DNA of 64,000 nucleotides, taken from the NCBI RefSeq assembly GCF_037652055.1, contig NZ_JBBKAH010000013.1, positions 62,001 through 126,000 on the forward strand. Reading direction: 5' to 3'. Below the pieces are notes generated by a model. That model saw only the letters and a program-made list of their open reading frames with translations, ran no database searches and had not been told where the DNA came from. Position 1 is the stretch's first letter; each line of letters opens with the position of its first letter. The translations under genes were made by a program, and so were the position numbers. This stretch comes from Pelagibius sp037652055. Lineage in GTDB: Bacteria; Pseudomonadota; Alphaproteobacteria; Kiloniellales; Kiloniellaceae. Of this stretch, positions 55,612-64,000 are shown piece after piece.

Positions 55612-56913
55612 TTGGCGCGCACAGGGCAGTTCTTCCGGCTACCAGCGGCGGCGCTGCTCGTTCTGGTGCTGGCCGCATGCGCCGGCTTCACGCCCCCGCT
55701 CAGCCACGAAGCGATCGGTTTCAAGCAGCGCGCCGCCGCGCAGACGCAGGACGGCTTGACGGTTTCGGCCGTTGCCCTGGGGCCCGAGGAGGCACAGGAC
55801 GCCTTCGGGCTGCCCATGATCGAGCGCGGCATCCAGCCCGTATGGCTCCGCGTTACGAACGACAGCGGCACGCCGCTGACGCTGCTGCCGCTGTTCTTCG
55901 ATGCGCTCTATTTCACGCCGGCCGAAGCCGCCTTCATCAACCACGGCTGGTTCTCCGGGGAGACTAACGCGCAGATTGACGCGCTGTTCGCCACCCAGGC
56001 CCTGCCCCTGCGCGTCGCGCTCGGCGACACCGTCGAGGGCTTCCTCTTCGCCACGCCCGACTTGGGGCAGAAGGCGCTTAATCTCGTCTACGTCAGCGAG
56101 TCGAAGAGCATCAATACCGCCATGGTGGTCCCGGTACCCGGACTGGCGCGCGACACCGTGGACCTCACATCCCTCTATACACCGGGCGAAATCCAAGACC
56201 TGACGACCGGACCGGAACTGCGGGCGGCGATCGAGGCCCTTCCCTGCTGTGTCTCCGACAGCTTGGGGGAAGTCGAAGCCGATCCGCTGAACTTCGTCCT
56301 CGTCGCCGATACGCAGCTCGGCCTGACCGCGATGGTCGCGGGAGGATGGGACCTCTCGGAGACGGTCACCCAGGCTTCAGCCCTGAAGACCCTCGGATCG
56401 TTCCTCTTCGGCGCGATCTACCGCTATTCGCCGGTCAGCGATCTCTATGTCTTCGGGCGCAAGCAGGACGCGGCATTCCAGATTGCAAGGGACGACATCT
56501 ACGAGCGCAATCACCTGCGCGTCTGGCTCACCCCTCTGCGATTCCGCGGCACCCCCGTCTGGATCGGTGCCATCAGCCGGGATATCGGTGTCATTCGCAG
56601 CGGGCTGGGCACCACCCACAAGATCGATCCCCACGTCGACGCCGAACGCTGGTATCTGGCGCAAAGCCTGGCGCGGGCGCAGGCTCTGAAGCGCTTTGCC
56701 TATGCGGCCGGTGGCCCCGTCTCAACGCCGGAGAACCCGCGCAGCTCCGTGGAGGAACGCAATGTCTTCTATTCCGACGGGTTGCGGATCGTCATGGAGC
56801 TTTCCCCGACCCCGGTGGCGCTCGACGAGATCGAACGCCTGCCTTGGGAGACCGAAGCCGAGCCAGCCCAGTCCGCAGCCGGCGGCGGGCAGATCGCCCC
56901 TTTGACCAATTGA
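55612..56913 (+). CDS. LssY C-terminal domain lipoprotein
   Basis: A 433-residue lipoprotein. It starts at a TTG with GAGGGAG about 9 bases before it, then a hydrophobic stretch and lipobox LAACAG. The C-terminal region (about 225-390) matches the LssY C-terminal domain: DPLNFVLVADTQLGLTAMV, YVFGRKQDAAFQIARDDIYE, HLRVWLTPLRFRGTPVWIGA and KIDPHVDAERWYLAQSLA. LssY is linked to type I secretion in Legionella, but the domain's function is unknown. It is controlled by its own GGACC box and followed 22 bp later by a small secreted protein gene, so the two are probably an operon. Confidence 0.82.
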   Translation: MARTGQFFRLPAAALLVLVLAACAGFTPPLSHEAIGFKQRAAAQTQDGLTVSAVALGPEEAQDAFGLPMIERGIQPVWLRVTNDSGTPLTLLPLFFDALYFTPAEAAFINHGWFSGETNAQIDALFATQALPLRVALGDTVEGFLFATPDLGQKALNLVYVSESKSINTAMVVPVPGLARDTVDLTSLYTPGEIQDLTTGPELRAAIEALPCCVSDSLGEVEADPLNFVLVADTQLGLTAMVAGGWDLSETVTQASALKTLGSFLFGAIYRYSPVSDLYVFGRKQDAAFQIARDDIYERNHLRVWLTPLRFRGTPVWIGAISRDIGVIRSGLGTTHKIDPHVDAERWYLAQSLARAQALKRFAYAAGGPVSTPENPRSSVEERNVFYSDGLRIVMELSPTPVALDEIERLPWETEAEPAQSAAGGGQIAPLTN

Positions 56914-56935
56914 AGAAAACAGGAAGGACGCAGCC

Positions 56936-57304
56936 ATGTTCAGAGTCCTCTTCGGAGCACCGCTTATCCTCGCTCTGGGGCTCAGTCTCAGCCTGCCAGC
57001 CGTCGCGCAGCTCAACAGCGTCACCAGAGGCGGCCTCGAACTCACCACCGACGATTGGGAGATGCTGGAGACCGCCGCGGCAAAACTCTACGAACCGGAG
57101 GAGGCGCAGGTCGGCGCCGTCGAAACCTGGTCCAATGCCGAGAGCGGCAACGAGGGCCGCATCGAGCTGCTCCAGACCGGCCAGTACCAGGGGATGCCCT
57201 GCCGCAAGCTTCAGCATGAGATCAGGGTGAAGAACGTCTCCGACCCCTTCCGCTTCACCATCGACCGCTGCAAGACACCCGATGGCGCGTGGAAAATCCT
57301 CTGA
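56936..57304 (+). CDS. small secreted protein, RT0821/Lpp0805-like
   Basis: A 122-residue protein with signal peptide (LILALGLSLSLPAVAQ). The C-terminal 60 residues (VETWSNAESGNEGRIELLQT, PCRKLQHEIRVK, DPFRFTIDRCKTPDGAWKIL) match the C-terminal part of RT0821/Lpp0805-type surface proteins, usually preceded there by a glycine-zipper membrane domain that is missing here. Two cysteines could pair. Function unknown. ATG 56936 follows GGAAGGA. Confidence 0.75.
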   Translation: MFRVLFGAPLILALGLSLSLPAVAQLNSVTRGGLELTTDDWEMLETAAAKLYEPEEAQVGAVETWSNAESGNEGRIELLQTGQYQGMPCRKLQHEIRVKNVSDPFRFTIDRCKTPDGAWKIL

Positions 57305-57423
57305 AAGCGATGGATTTGCCTGATTGAACCTGGGTTAAAGGTCCACCTCGACCGCGGCCGCGCGGGCCGGCACTGTGATTGGGTGCGGCAGCAGCATCGA
57401 CGGCACAGAAATCAATAGACCCC

Positions 57424-57456
57424 GGCGCGCCCGGCAGGACTTGAACCTGCGATCCC
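57424..57456 (-). other. 3'-end fragment of a tRNA gene
   Basis: On the minus strand a perfect T-arm (GCAGG-TTCAAGT-CCTGC) is followed by GGGCGCGCC, a normal acceptor 3' strand. The region upstream on that strand does not form a D-arm, anticodon arm or matching 5' acceptor, so this is a fragment, not a gene. Such remnants mark att sites of elements integrated at tRNA genes. Confidence 0.6.
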
Positions 57457-57481
57457 CATGCTTGACGCCAGAACCGGAGAT

Positions 57482-58396
57482 TCAGGCGACAGCGCGCGTC
57501 CTCCTGCTGGCGCACCCTCCTTCGAGGGCAACGCGCTCTTCCTGGAAAAGCCGGATCACGGCATCCATGACGGCGCGAACGCGCGGCAGATTGCGCAGGT
57601 CGCGGTGCACCAGCAGCCACTGGTCGACCGCGACCTCCTCCAACGGCGGTCCGATGCGGTGCAGTACGGGCTCGTTGTCGCCGAGGTAGCAGGGCAACAC
57701 GGCAAGGCCGGCCCCCGCCCGCACGGCTTCCAGCAGCACCAGCCAGTTGTTGACCCGCACCTGCGGCCGCCCGCCGGAGAGCATCTCGAGCGTCCAGCGT
57801 TGTCCCGGCATATAACTGTGATCGTCGTCGAAGCCGAGCCACGGCATGCCGCTGAGCCGCTCCCGGCCGCCCCTCCCGCGAGCGAGATCCGCATTGCCGT
57901 AGACCGCATAGGCGGTGCGGCCGAGCTTGCGCGTCACGATGCTGGCCACATCCGGCACCTGATCGCGGATCAGCAGATCGGCTTCCCGGCGCGACAGGTT
58001 CGCCAGCATGTGGCTGGCCACCAGCTCGATCTCTATGCACTGCATGTTGTGCCGCAGCCGCGGCATGTGGCGGGCGAGGAAGGCCGTCATGGCTTCGCCA
58101 GCCGAGAGGCGGACGGTGCCGTGCGCCGTGTCGCTGAGCCCGGCACTGCGCCGGTGGATCGTTTCGGCCGCCTGCTCCATCCCCTGTGCATCGGCCAGCA
58201 GTTCCTCGCCGGCGGTGGTCAGCACGAAGCGGTCCGGCAGGCGGTCGAACAGGCGGGCGCCGAAGGCCTCCTCCAGCGCCTTGACGCGGCGCGCGACCGT
58301 TGGATGGCTGACCTCGAGCTCCCGGGCCGCGGCCGTCAGGTTCCCTTCGCGCGCCAAAACCAGGAAGACTCGCAGATCGTCCCAATGCCACGCCAT
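57482..58396 (-). CDS. LysR family transcriptional regulator
   Basis: A 304-residue LysR protein: N-terminal winged helix (WDDLRVFLVLAREGNLTAAA, VSHPTVARRVKALEEAFGAR) and a type-2 periplasmic-binding-like effector domain (VRLSAGEAMTAFLARHMPRL, LEAVRAGAGLAVLPCYLGD). It is divergent from the double ABC exporter, with two inverted repeats in the 157-bp gap, so control of the exporter and itself is likely. The effector is unknown. The last residues (GCASRRTRAVA) are basic and lead directly into the tRNA fragment, so the natural C-terminus may have been altered there. Confidence 0.92.
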   Translation of the reverse strand: MAWHWDDLRVFLVLAREGNLTAAARELEVSHPTVARRVKALEEAFGARLFDRLPDRFVLTTAGEELLADAQGMEQAAETIHRRSAGLSDTAHGTVRLSAGEAMTAFLARHMPRLRHNMQCIEIELVASHMLANLSRREADLLIRDQVPDVASIVTRKLGRTAYAVYGNADLARGRGGRERLSGMPWLGFDDDHSYMPGQRWTLEMLSGGRPQVRVNNWLVLLEAVRAGAGLAVLPCYLGDNEPVLHRIGPPLEEVAVDQWLLVHRDLRNLPRVRAVMDAVIRLFQEERVALEGGCASRRTRAVA

Positions 58397-58419
58397 GGCC
58401 CCATCCTTTCCCGTGTTTC

Positions 58420-58437
58420 CTGTACATAATTGTACAG
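58420..58437. promoter_or_regulatory. inverted repeat CTGTACA-N4-TGTACAG, LysR operator candidate
   Basis: Perfect 7-bp arms around TAAT, 24 bp before the LysR start and 117 bp before the exporter start. The T-N11-A spacing style is usual for LysR binding. Confidence 0.55.
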
Positions 58438-58461
58438 CAACTGGTCAATCTTGTCGATTTG

Positions 58462-58477
58462 TGAACGTCTACGTTCA
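58462..58477. promoter_or_regulatory. inverted repeat TGAACGT-CT-ACGTTCA
   Basis: Perfect 7-bp arms, 77 bp before the exporter start. A second operator candidate in the same divergent region. Confidence 0.5.
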
Positions 58478-58553
58478 GACTATCCTCGCCCGACTGATAA
58501 CGATTCGCAAGGTCGGACGGCCCCGCCGGTCGTCCCATCACGGGAGCATGCCG

Positions 58554-61500
58554 ATGCATTTCGAACCCCGCCTCTGGGCTCTCACCGAAGGAGTGCGGCT
58601 GCGCATCCTCTGGGCCGTCATGATCGGGCTGGTCGCCGTGGGCTTCGGGGTGGCACGCCTCGCGCTGCTCGGCTGGCTGATCGGCGAGATCTTCGCCGGC
58701 CGCGAGCTGGCGTCCCTGACCCTGCCGATCACGCTGATCGCCGGCGTCATGGTGCTGCGCGGGATCTTCGAACATTGGCGCACCATGCTGGCCCACGAAA
58801 CGGCGGCGCGCGTGCAGAAGAAGCTGCGGCGGACCATCTATGACCGCATTGCCGCGCTCGGGCCGGGGACCGTGGCCCGCCGGCGCTCCGGCGCCCTCAC
58901 CCTGTCGCTGATCAACGGCGTGGAGCAGCTCGAGGTTTACTTCGGCCAGTTCCTGCCGCAATTCCTGGTCTCCCTGCTGACGCCGCTGCTGATCTTCGCC
59001 GTGGTCGCTTTCATCGACCTGCCGGTGGCCGCGGTGATGCTGGGCTTCGCATTGCTGGCCCTCTTTGCGCCGGCGCTGTGGCACAAGCTGGAGGCGCGAA
59101 AGTCTGGCGACCAGCAGCAGGCCTATGCCGGCTTCGCCGCCGAGTTCCTTGATTCGATCCAGGGCCTGGCGACGCTGAAGGCCTTCGGCCAGAGCAAGGC
59201 GCGCGCCGACGCGCTCGAGGTGAAAGCGCAGGACCTGTTCCGCCGGACCATGTGGGTGCTGGCCACCAACGTGCTGAGCCGCGGCATCACGGACAGCTCC
59301 ATCGCCTGCGGCGCCGCCGTGGCGCTGGCGCTCGGCGCCATGCGTGTCGAAGCCGGCAGCATGGAGCTGAGCGCTCTGCTGATCATCCTGATGCTGGGCG
59401 TCGAGATATTCCGACCGCTGCGCGAACTGCGCAACGTGCTGCACCAGGGGATGGTCGGCATGGCGGCGGCGCAGGGCATCTACCAGATTTTCGACGACAA
59501 GCCGCTGGTGGCCGATGCGCCGGCGGCGCCGCTCGGTATCCCGCCGGCGCCCACCATCACTTTGGAGGACGTGCGCTTCCGCTATCCGGGCACGCGGCGC
59601 GACGTGCACCAGGGACTCACCTTCAAGATCGAGGCCGGCGAGCGCGTCGGCCTGGTCGGCACCTCCGGCGGCGGCAAGTCCTCCATCGTCCGCCTGCTGC
59701 TGCGCTTCTACGACCCGGACCAGGGCAGCGTCCGCATCGGCGGCCACGACCTGCGAACGCTGACGTTCGACCAGATCCGGGCCATGATCTCCGTCGTCAA
59801 CCAGGATACCTTCCTGTTCCACGGCACCGTCGAGGACAATCTGCGCATGGGCCGGCCCGACGCCAGCAACGCTGACATCGAGGCAGCGGCGCGCGCGGCC
59901 AACATCCACGACTTCGTGATGGGCCTCTCCGACGGTTACCAGACCGTCATCGGCGAGAAAGGCATCAAGCTCTCCGGCGGCCAGCGCCAACGCGTGGCCA
60001 TTGCCCGCGCCCTGCTACGAGACACGCCGATCCTGGTGCTCGACGAAGCGTTATCAGCCGTCGATGCCGAGAACGAAGCGATCATCCAGCAGGCACTCGA
60101 CCGGCTGATGCGCGGGCGCACCACGCTGGTCCTCGCGCACCGCCTGTCCAGCGTGATCGACTGCGACCGTATCCTCGTGCTCGACGGCGGCCGCGTGGTG
60201 GAGAACGGGCCGCACGATGCGCTGATGCAGGAAAAGGGCGTCTACGCCCGCCTGATGGCGGAGCAGGTACAGGAGTCGCGCGCCGCCGAAACGCTCGCGG
60301 CACCTGGCAGCGCCCCCAAGGCAGAGGCGGCTGCCGGCCTGCCAGGAGGCGGCGCCAAGACGGTAACCGAAGGCATCATCAAGGCGGAAGGCCTGAGCTG
60401 GATGCAGCTCGTGGTCGCCTTGATGAAGCTCGCCATGCCGTGGAAGGGCCGGCTGGCCGCCACCTTCATCTTCGGGGTGCTGCGGGTCGTCGCCTTCATC
60501 GCGGTCGCCGCCCTGAGTGCTCTGGTCGTACTCGCGCTGAAGAACGGCCAGCCTTACGACCATTGGCTCTGGGCCCTGGCGATCGTTGCGCCGCTGTCTG
60601 GCGTCCTGCATTGGCTTGAATCCTGGATCGCCCATGACATGGCCTTCCGGCTGCTGGCCGAGATGCGGATCGATGCCTTCCGCAAGCTGGATGCCCTGGC
60701 ACCGGCCTATCTGGTGCGGCGGCGCACCGGCGACCTGATGGCTTTGGCAACCCACGACATCGAGCTGGTAGAGTACTTCTTCGCCCACACGATGGCGCCG
60801 GCCTTCGTCGCCGTCCTGGTGCCGGCGGCGGTGCTGACCTTTCTCGCATCCGAGAGTCCCTGGATCGCCGTGGCGCTGGCGCCTTTCCTGCTGGCGGTCG
60901 GCCTCAGCCCGCTGCTGCTGCGCCGGCGCGTCGATCGCCTGGGTTCCGAGGCGCGCGAGGCGGCCGGCGAACTCGGCGCCTTTGCCGTGGACTCCGTGCA
61001 GGGACTGGGGGAGATCGTCGCCTTTCAGCAGGAGGCGCGTCGCGGAGAACAGCTCGATGCGCTGTCGGAACGTCACATCCGCCTGCGCCTGCCGTTCTTC
61101 GGCGAACTGACCCTGCAGCAAAGCCTGCTCGAGGTCTTCACCGGCCTGGGCGGCCTCGCCGTCGTGGTGACCGGCGCGGCACTGGCGGCAGGCGGCACAC
61201 TGGACCCGGCAGTGCTGCCGCTGCTCACCCTGCTTGCCATGGCGGCCTTCCTGCCGGTTTCCGAAATCGCGCAGGTCGGCCGCCAACTCGCCGACACCCT
61301 GGGCGCAACGCGGCGCATCTACGCGCTGGCCAACGAGCCGGTGCCGGTCACCGACGGGCCGGGCGTGCCGCCGTCAAGCGGAGCCGTCCGCGTGGCGCTG
61401 GAGCGGGTGAGCTTCACCTACCCGGGACAGAACCGCCCTGCGCTGCGCGACATCAGCTTCGAGATCCCGGCCGGCAAGACCGTCGCGCTGGTCGGCACCT

Positions 61501-62135
61501 CCGGCGCCGGCAAGACCACGACGGCGCAACTGCTGATGCGTTTCTGGGATCCGGACGAAGGCCGCGTCACCATGAACGGCGAGGACCTGCGCCACTACCG
61601 GCTCGACGGCCTGCGCCAGCGCATCGCGCTGGTCGCGCAGGACACCTACCTCTTCAACGACACCCTGCGCAGCAACATCATGATCGGCCGGCCCGACGCC
61701 GGCGAAGCCGAGCTGGCGGCGGCGGTCGCCCATGCCTCGCTGGACGGCCTGGTGGCCAGCCTGCCCGATGGCCTCGATACGCGGGTGGGCGAGCGCGGCA
61801 CCAGCCTCTCCGGCGGCCAGCGCCAGCGCGTCGCCATCGCCCGCGCCTTCCTGAAGGACGCGCCGGTGCTGATCCTCGACGAGGCGACCTCGCACCTCGA
61901 CGCCGTCAACGAACAGGCGCTGCGCCGCGCCCTCGGCCACCTGCAGGCCGAGCGCACTACCGTCGTGATCGCGCACCGTCTGTCCACCGTCCGCGATGCC
62001 GACATGATCGTGGTCCTGGAGCAAGGCTGCCTGGTCGAAACCGGCACGCACGAGAGCCTGCTGGCGCAAGGCGGGCTCTACGCCCAGCTGGTATCCCGCC
62101 AGCTCACCTCGGCCTACGCACCGGCGGCGCAGTAG
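58554..62135 (+). CDS. single-chain double ABC exporter (TMD-NBD-TMD-NBD)
   Basis: A 1193-residue polypeptide with two complete ABC exporter halves. Half 1: membrane domain about 1-330, Walker A GTSGGGKSS (about residue 370), signature LSGGQRQRVAIARALL, Walker B VLVLDEALSAVD. Half 2: membrane domain about 600-890, Walker A GTSGAGKTT (about 982), the same signature, Walker B VLILDEATSHLD. Both ATP sites keep Walker, Glu and His (AHRLS) residues, so neither looks degenerate. Bacterial type IV exporters are usually homodimers or separate heterodimers, so the full-length fusion is uncommon. Start ATG 58554 has GGGAG 7 bases upstream; ATG 58548 is too close. Substrate unknown. Confidence 0.9.
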   Translation: MHFEPRLWALTEGVRLRILWAVMIGLVAVGFGVARLALLGWLIGEIFAGRELASLTLPITLIAGVMVLRGIFEHWRTMLAHETAARVQKKLRRTIYDRIAALGPGTVARRRSGALTLSLINGVEQLEVYFGQFLPQFLVSLLTPLLIFAVVAFIDLPVAAVMLGFALLALFAPALWHKLEARKSGDQQQAYAGFAAEFLDSIQGLATLKAFGQSKARADALEVKAQDLFRRTMWVLATNVLSRGITDSSIACGAAVALALGAMRVEAGSMELSALLIILMLGVEIFRPLRELRNVLHQGMVGMAAAQGIYQIFDDKPLVADAPAAPLGIPPAPTITLEDVRFRYPGTRRDVHQGLTFKIEAGERVGLVGTSGGGKSSIVRLLLRFYDPDQGSVRIGGHDLRTLTFDQIRAMISVVNQDTFLFHGTVEDNLRMGRPDASNADIEAAARAANIHDFVMGLSDGYQTVIGEKGIKLSGGQRQRVAIARALLRDTPILVLDEALSAVDAENEAIIQQALDRLMRGRTTLVLAHRLSSVIDCDRILVLDGGRVVENGPHDALMQEKGVYARLMAEQVQESRAAETLAAPGSAPKAEAAAGLPGGGAKTVTEGIIKAEGLSWMQLVVALMKLAMPWKGRLAATFIFGVLRVVAFIAVAALSALVVLALKNGQPYDHWLWALAIVAPLSGVLHWLESWIAHDMAFRLLAEMRIDAFRKLDALAPAYLVRRRTGDLMALATHDIELVEYFFAHTMAPAFVAVLVPAAVLTFLASESPWIAVALAPFLLAVGLSPLLLRRRVDRLGSEAREAAGELGAFAVDSVQGLGEIVAFQQEARRGEQLDALSERHIRLRLPFFGELTLQQSLLEVFTGLGGLAVVVTGAALAAGGTLDPAVLPLLTLLAMAAFLPVSEIAQVGRQLADTLGATRRIYALANEPVPVTDGPGVPPSSGAVRVALERVSFTYPGQNRPALRDISFEIPAGKTVALVGTSGAGKTTTAQLLMRFWDPDEGRVTMNGEDLRHYRLDGLRQRIALVAQDTYLFNDTLRSNIMIGRPDAGEAELAAAVAHASLDGLVASLPDGLDTRVGERGTSLSGGQRQRVAIARAFLKDAPVLILDEATSHLDAVNEQALRRALGHLQAERTTVVIAHRLSTVRDADMIVVLEQGCLVETGTHESLLAQGGLYAQLVSRQLTSAYAPAAQ

Positions 62136-62187
62136 GAGCCATGAGCGCGCCGCCGGGGAGAGTCTGAAAGGAAAAGTGCCGACCAGC

Positions 62188-63942
62188 CTAGGGCGATGCT
62201 TGAGTGTCTTGCTGACCGCCAAGCAGCCTGGCGTTCAGACGGCCTCCCTCAAAAAGCATCTCACCCAGGGCCCGATCCAGATCTTCGGCCGTAACCGCTG
62301 CATCGTCGCCACGCTCGGAGCTCACTTGGGCGACGCGACGCATCAGCTCCTTGATGAAGGCGGCGCTGACACCTTGAGTCCGCTCGACCGCCGCAGCCAC
62401 GACATGCGGCGTCAGGGCCAGCACCCCACCATAGAGCCCGACGAGCTTTTCCCGCCCGCGACGGTCCGGCACCGGGAACTCCACAGCCTGGTCGATACGC
62501 CCCGGGCGTCCAGCAAGTGCGGCTTCGAGCTGCTCCGGGCGGTTCGTCGTGAGAACGAAGAATATCTCGGCATCCTCCTTCAGGCCGTCCATCTCATTGA
62601 GCAGCCGGTTGAGGAGCGACTCTTCGCAGGCACTTCCCATGCTTTCGCGCTGGCGCGCGATCAGGTCCGCGTCCTCGATGACGACGAGCGAGGGCTGCAG
62701 CAGTCGCGCCAAGCCGAAGTAGGCAGGAAGGAGCCCAACCTGCTCGGCTGTCACGAGCAACGTTGTATGTTTCGGCAAACAACTCGCAAGATAGCGCACG
62801 GTGTGGGTCTTGCCGGTGCCCGGCGGGCCATAGAAAAGCAATCCCTTCTTTGTCGACTGGCCAAGCAATTTCAGCTTGCGGCGATGCTCTGCGAATGACA
62901 GGACATTGCGATCAAGCAGCGCCAGAGTCTCCTCCGGCAGAATGACCTGATCACGGCTCACCGCCGGCAGCCTGTGCACCAGGACTGCGCCGGCCATTCC
63001 GCTCCAGTGGTCCGCTGCTTCTAGGGAGAGAATCTTTCCGCGATAGGCGTTCGCTGCCGTGATGGTGGTTTCGATGGCGGCGAAATACCGCTGGACAAGC
63101 TCTTGGCCCGCTTCGCCCGCGGGCACGGCAATCTCCAATCGAATCTCGCAGCCCCCTTGCGGACGCGTCTCGTTCGAGATCAGCGCCGCATGGCGAAAAC
63201 CATCGCACTCCAGCAGCCACAGCCCCCGCTCAATGCAGGAGACCGGTGCATCGTCGCCGACATCCACATCGGCATACTGGACCGGCGTCAAGAGTTTGGC
63301 ATCCCGCTGAACCTGCAGCAGGTCGGCGAAGGTCAAAGCTTCATAGCGGAAGCTTCCTTTGACACCAACCAGACGTACGGTCCTGGCGGGCATGATCTCA
63401 TCCAGGGCCCTCTGGAGGTCGGCGCGCGAGCGCTCAGGATAGACGCGCGTCGAGGTGACGAGGTCTTCGATGCGGGTACCCGCGAAGTGCCAATCCAGGA
63501 TCTCCTTGGAATGTCTGAACTTCGCGCTCTTGATACTTCCGGAAAGATGGGCCGAAGCCTGCAGGATGCAGTTGTTGCAAATCCGCGCAGCCCTCGTTCC
63601 ATACAACTTGGCGACCTGGGCTTCCGGCGTGCCGCAGAAATCGCACTGTGCCTGCCCCGGCACGCTGCGCCCTTCCGCTGACTGCTGAGCGAGGCTCAAT
63701 GAATGTCCTGCTGCCGTGATTCGCGCATTTGCGGCATCCAGGAGTGCCGCCGCTACGGACGGCGGCCATAGGCCACAGAGAACTTCTCCATAGTGGTGAG
63801 CTGTCGCAGCGAGTTGGTGCGCGTCGACATCCTCTTTACTGAAGACCGACACCAGCAGATCGACTACGAAATCAAAGGGCGTGCTCTGATCGTTCAGGAG
63901 CAGGATCTGAACATTCTCAGCCGCCTTCGGCACATCCAGCAT
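62188..63942 (-). CDS. ClpS-like/ClpX zinc finger/Cdc48-type AAA+ fusion protein
   Basis: A 584-residue protein from ATG 63942. Residues about 10-85 align gap-free with the ClpS N-degron adaptor (ILLLNDQSTPFDFVVDLL; HHYGEVLCGL), keeping Asn17, Asp18 and His49 that contact the N-terminal residue in ClpS; the Met gate is Phe. Residues 100-125 are a C4 zinc finger with ClpX spacing (C-x2-C-x18-C-x2-C: CDFCG and CNNC). After a 200-residue middle region of unknown fold comes an AAA+ domain: Walker A GPPGTGKT (372-379), Walker B LVVIEDAD, LTTNRPEQLE and GRPGRID arginine finger. A TTG at 63954 would add four residues. It suggests an unfoldase with built-in N-degron recognition; function is inferred. 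Confidence 0.85.
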   Translation of the reverse strand: MLDVPKAAENVQILLLNDQSTPFDFVVDLLVSVFSKEDVDAHQLAATAHHYGEVLCGLWPPSVAAALLDAANARITAAGHSLSLAQQSAEGRSVPGQAQCDFCGTPEAQVAKLYGTRAARICNNCILQASAHLSGSIKSAKFRHSKEILDWHFAGTRIEDLVTSTRVYPERSRADLQRALDEIMPARTVRLVGVKGSFRYEALTFADLLQVQRDAKLLTPVQYADVDVGDDAPVSCIERGLWLLECDGFRHAALISNETRPQGGCEIRLEIAVPAGEAGQELVQRYFAAIETTITAANAYRGKILSLEAADHWSGMAGAVLVHRLPAVSRDQVILPEETLALLDRNVLSFAEHRRKLKLLGQSTKKGLLFYGPPGTGKTHTVRYLASCLPKHTTLLVTAEQVGLLPAYFGLARLLQPSLVVIEDADLIARQRESMGSACEESLLNRLLNEMDGLKEDAEIFFVLTTNRPEQLEAALAGRPGRIDQAVEFPVPDRRGREKLVGLYGGVLALTPHVVAAAVERTQGVSAAFIKELMRRVAQVSSERGDDAAVTAEDLDRALGEMLFEGGRLNARLLGGQQDTQASP

Positions 63943-64000
63943 AAGTCGTCTCAATGGAAAGTGATCAACCGCCGGATGAATCTGACGGCCTTGGGTTCAC

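Noticed and set aside
57320..57345. An eighth GGACC-type box (AACCTGGGTTAAAGGTCC)
   Set aside because: The spacing between half sites is wrong and the AAT extension is absent.
57424..57500. A complete tRNA gene on the minus strand
   Set aside because: No matching 5' acceptor, D-arm or anticodon arm could be found upstream of the T-arm; only the 3' end is tRNA-like.
57255..59990. A very long open frame antisense to the LysR and ABC exporter genes
   Set aside because: It lacks any domain, crosses two well-supported genes and the tRNA fragment, and is the usual antisense openness of GC-rich DNA.

Overview
The window reads as a high-GC alphaproteobacterial chromosome segment. Evidence for this is the dense codon-biased coding, the ATGA/TGATG gene overlaps, and repeated GGAAC-N16/17-cGTT promoters of the kind used by the alphaproteobacterial general stress sigma factor EcfG. 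A marine or saline rhodospirillal/kiloniellal-type host is my guess, not something the sequence proves. There are no rRNA genes, complete tRNAs, CRISPR arrays or insertion sequences.

Layout. 0-8.4 kb is a general-stress cluster: DUF1328 tail, single-domain response regulator, Crp/Fnr regulator, entericidin-like lipoproteins, CsbD, DUF2254, an AI-2E-family permease and a DUF3618/holin-like operon. Most of these have EcfG-type promoters. 8.4-12 kb holds an aminotransferase, an aldehyde dehydrogenase and an Lrp regulator. 12.1-15.3 kb is a lower-GC three-gene cluster (membrane sulfatase-like hydrolase, methyltransferase, small membrane protein). 15.5-22.4 kb is a LuxR regulator divergent from a Pot-type polyamine ABC operon that continues into a carbon-nitrogen hydrolase and a second aminotransferase. 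22.8-36.9 kb is a six-gene overlapping operon, glgE, treS-pep2, glgB, glgX, treZ, treY, which together can run trehalose to maltose-1-phosphate to branched glucan and back to trehalose. It starts from an EcfG-type promoter. 37.2-38.2 kb has two more EcfG-type genes.

38.2-57.3 kb is an envelope and sensory region: secreted proteins, a Bax-like glucosaminidase, an MscS channel, two response regulators, aquaporin Z, a large hybrid-sensor histidine kinase, OmpA lipoprotein, two outer-membrane barrels, two exported sulfatases with a HAD phosphatase and an exported formylglycine-generating enzyme, and an LssY-domain lipoprotein. Seven copies of a 20-bp box (core GGACC-TT-GGTCC followed by AAT) sit 35-100 bp upstream of starts in this region and in the right orientation. 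I infer a local regulon, probably read by the LuxR-type regulator at 43.2-43.8 kb.

57.4-64 kb has a tRNA 3'-end fragment, a LysR regulator divergent from a single-chain double ABC exporter, and a protein fusing a ClpS-like domain, a ClpX-type zinc finger and a Cdc48-like AAA ATPase. The most interesting signals are the GGACC-box regulon, the ClpS-ZnF-AAA fusion, the exported FGE/sulfatase operon and the EcfG promoter set.
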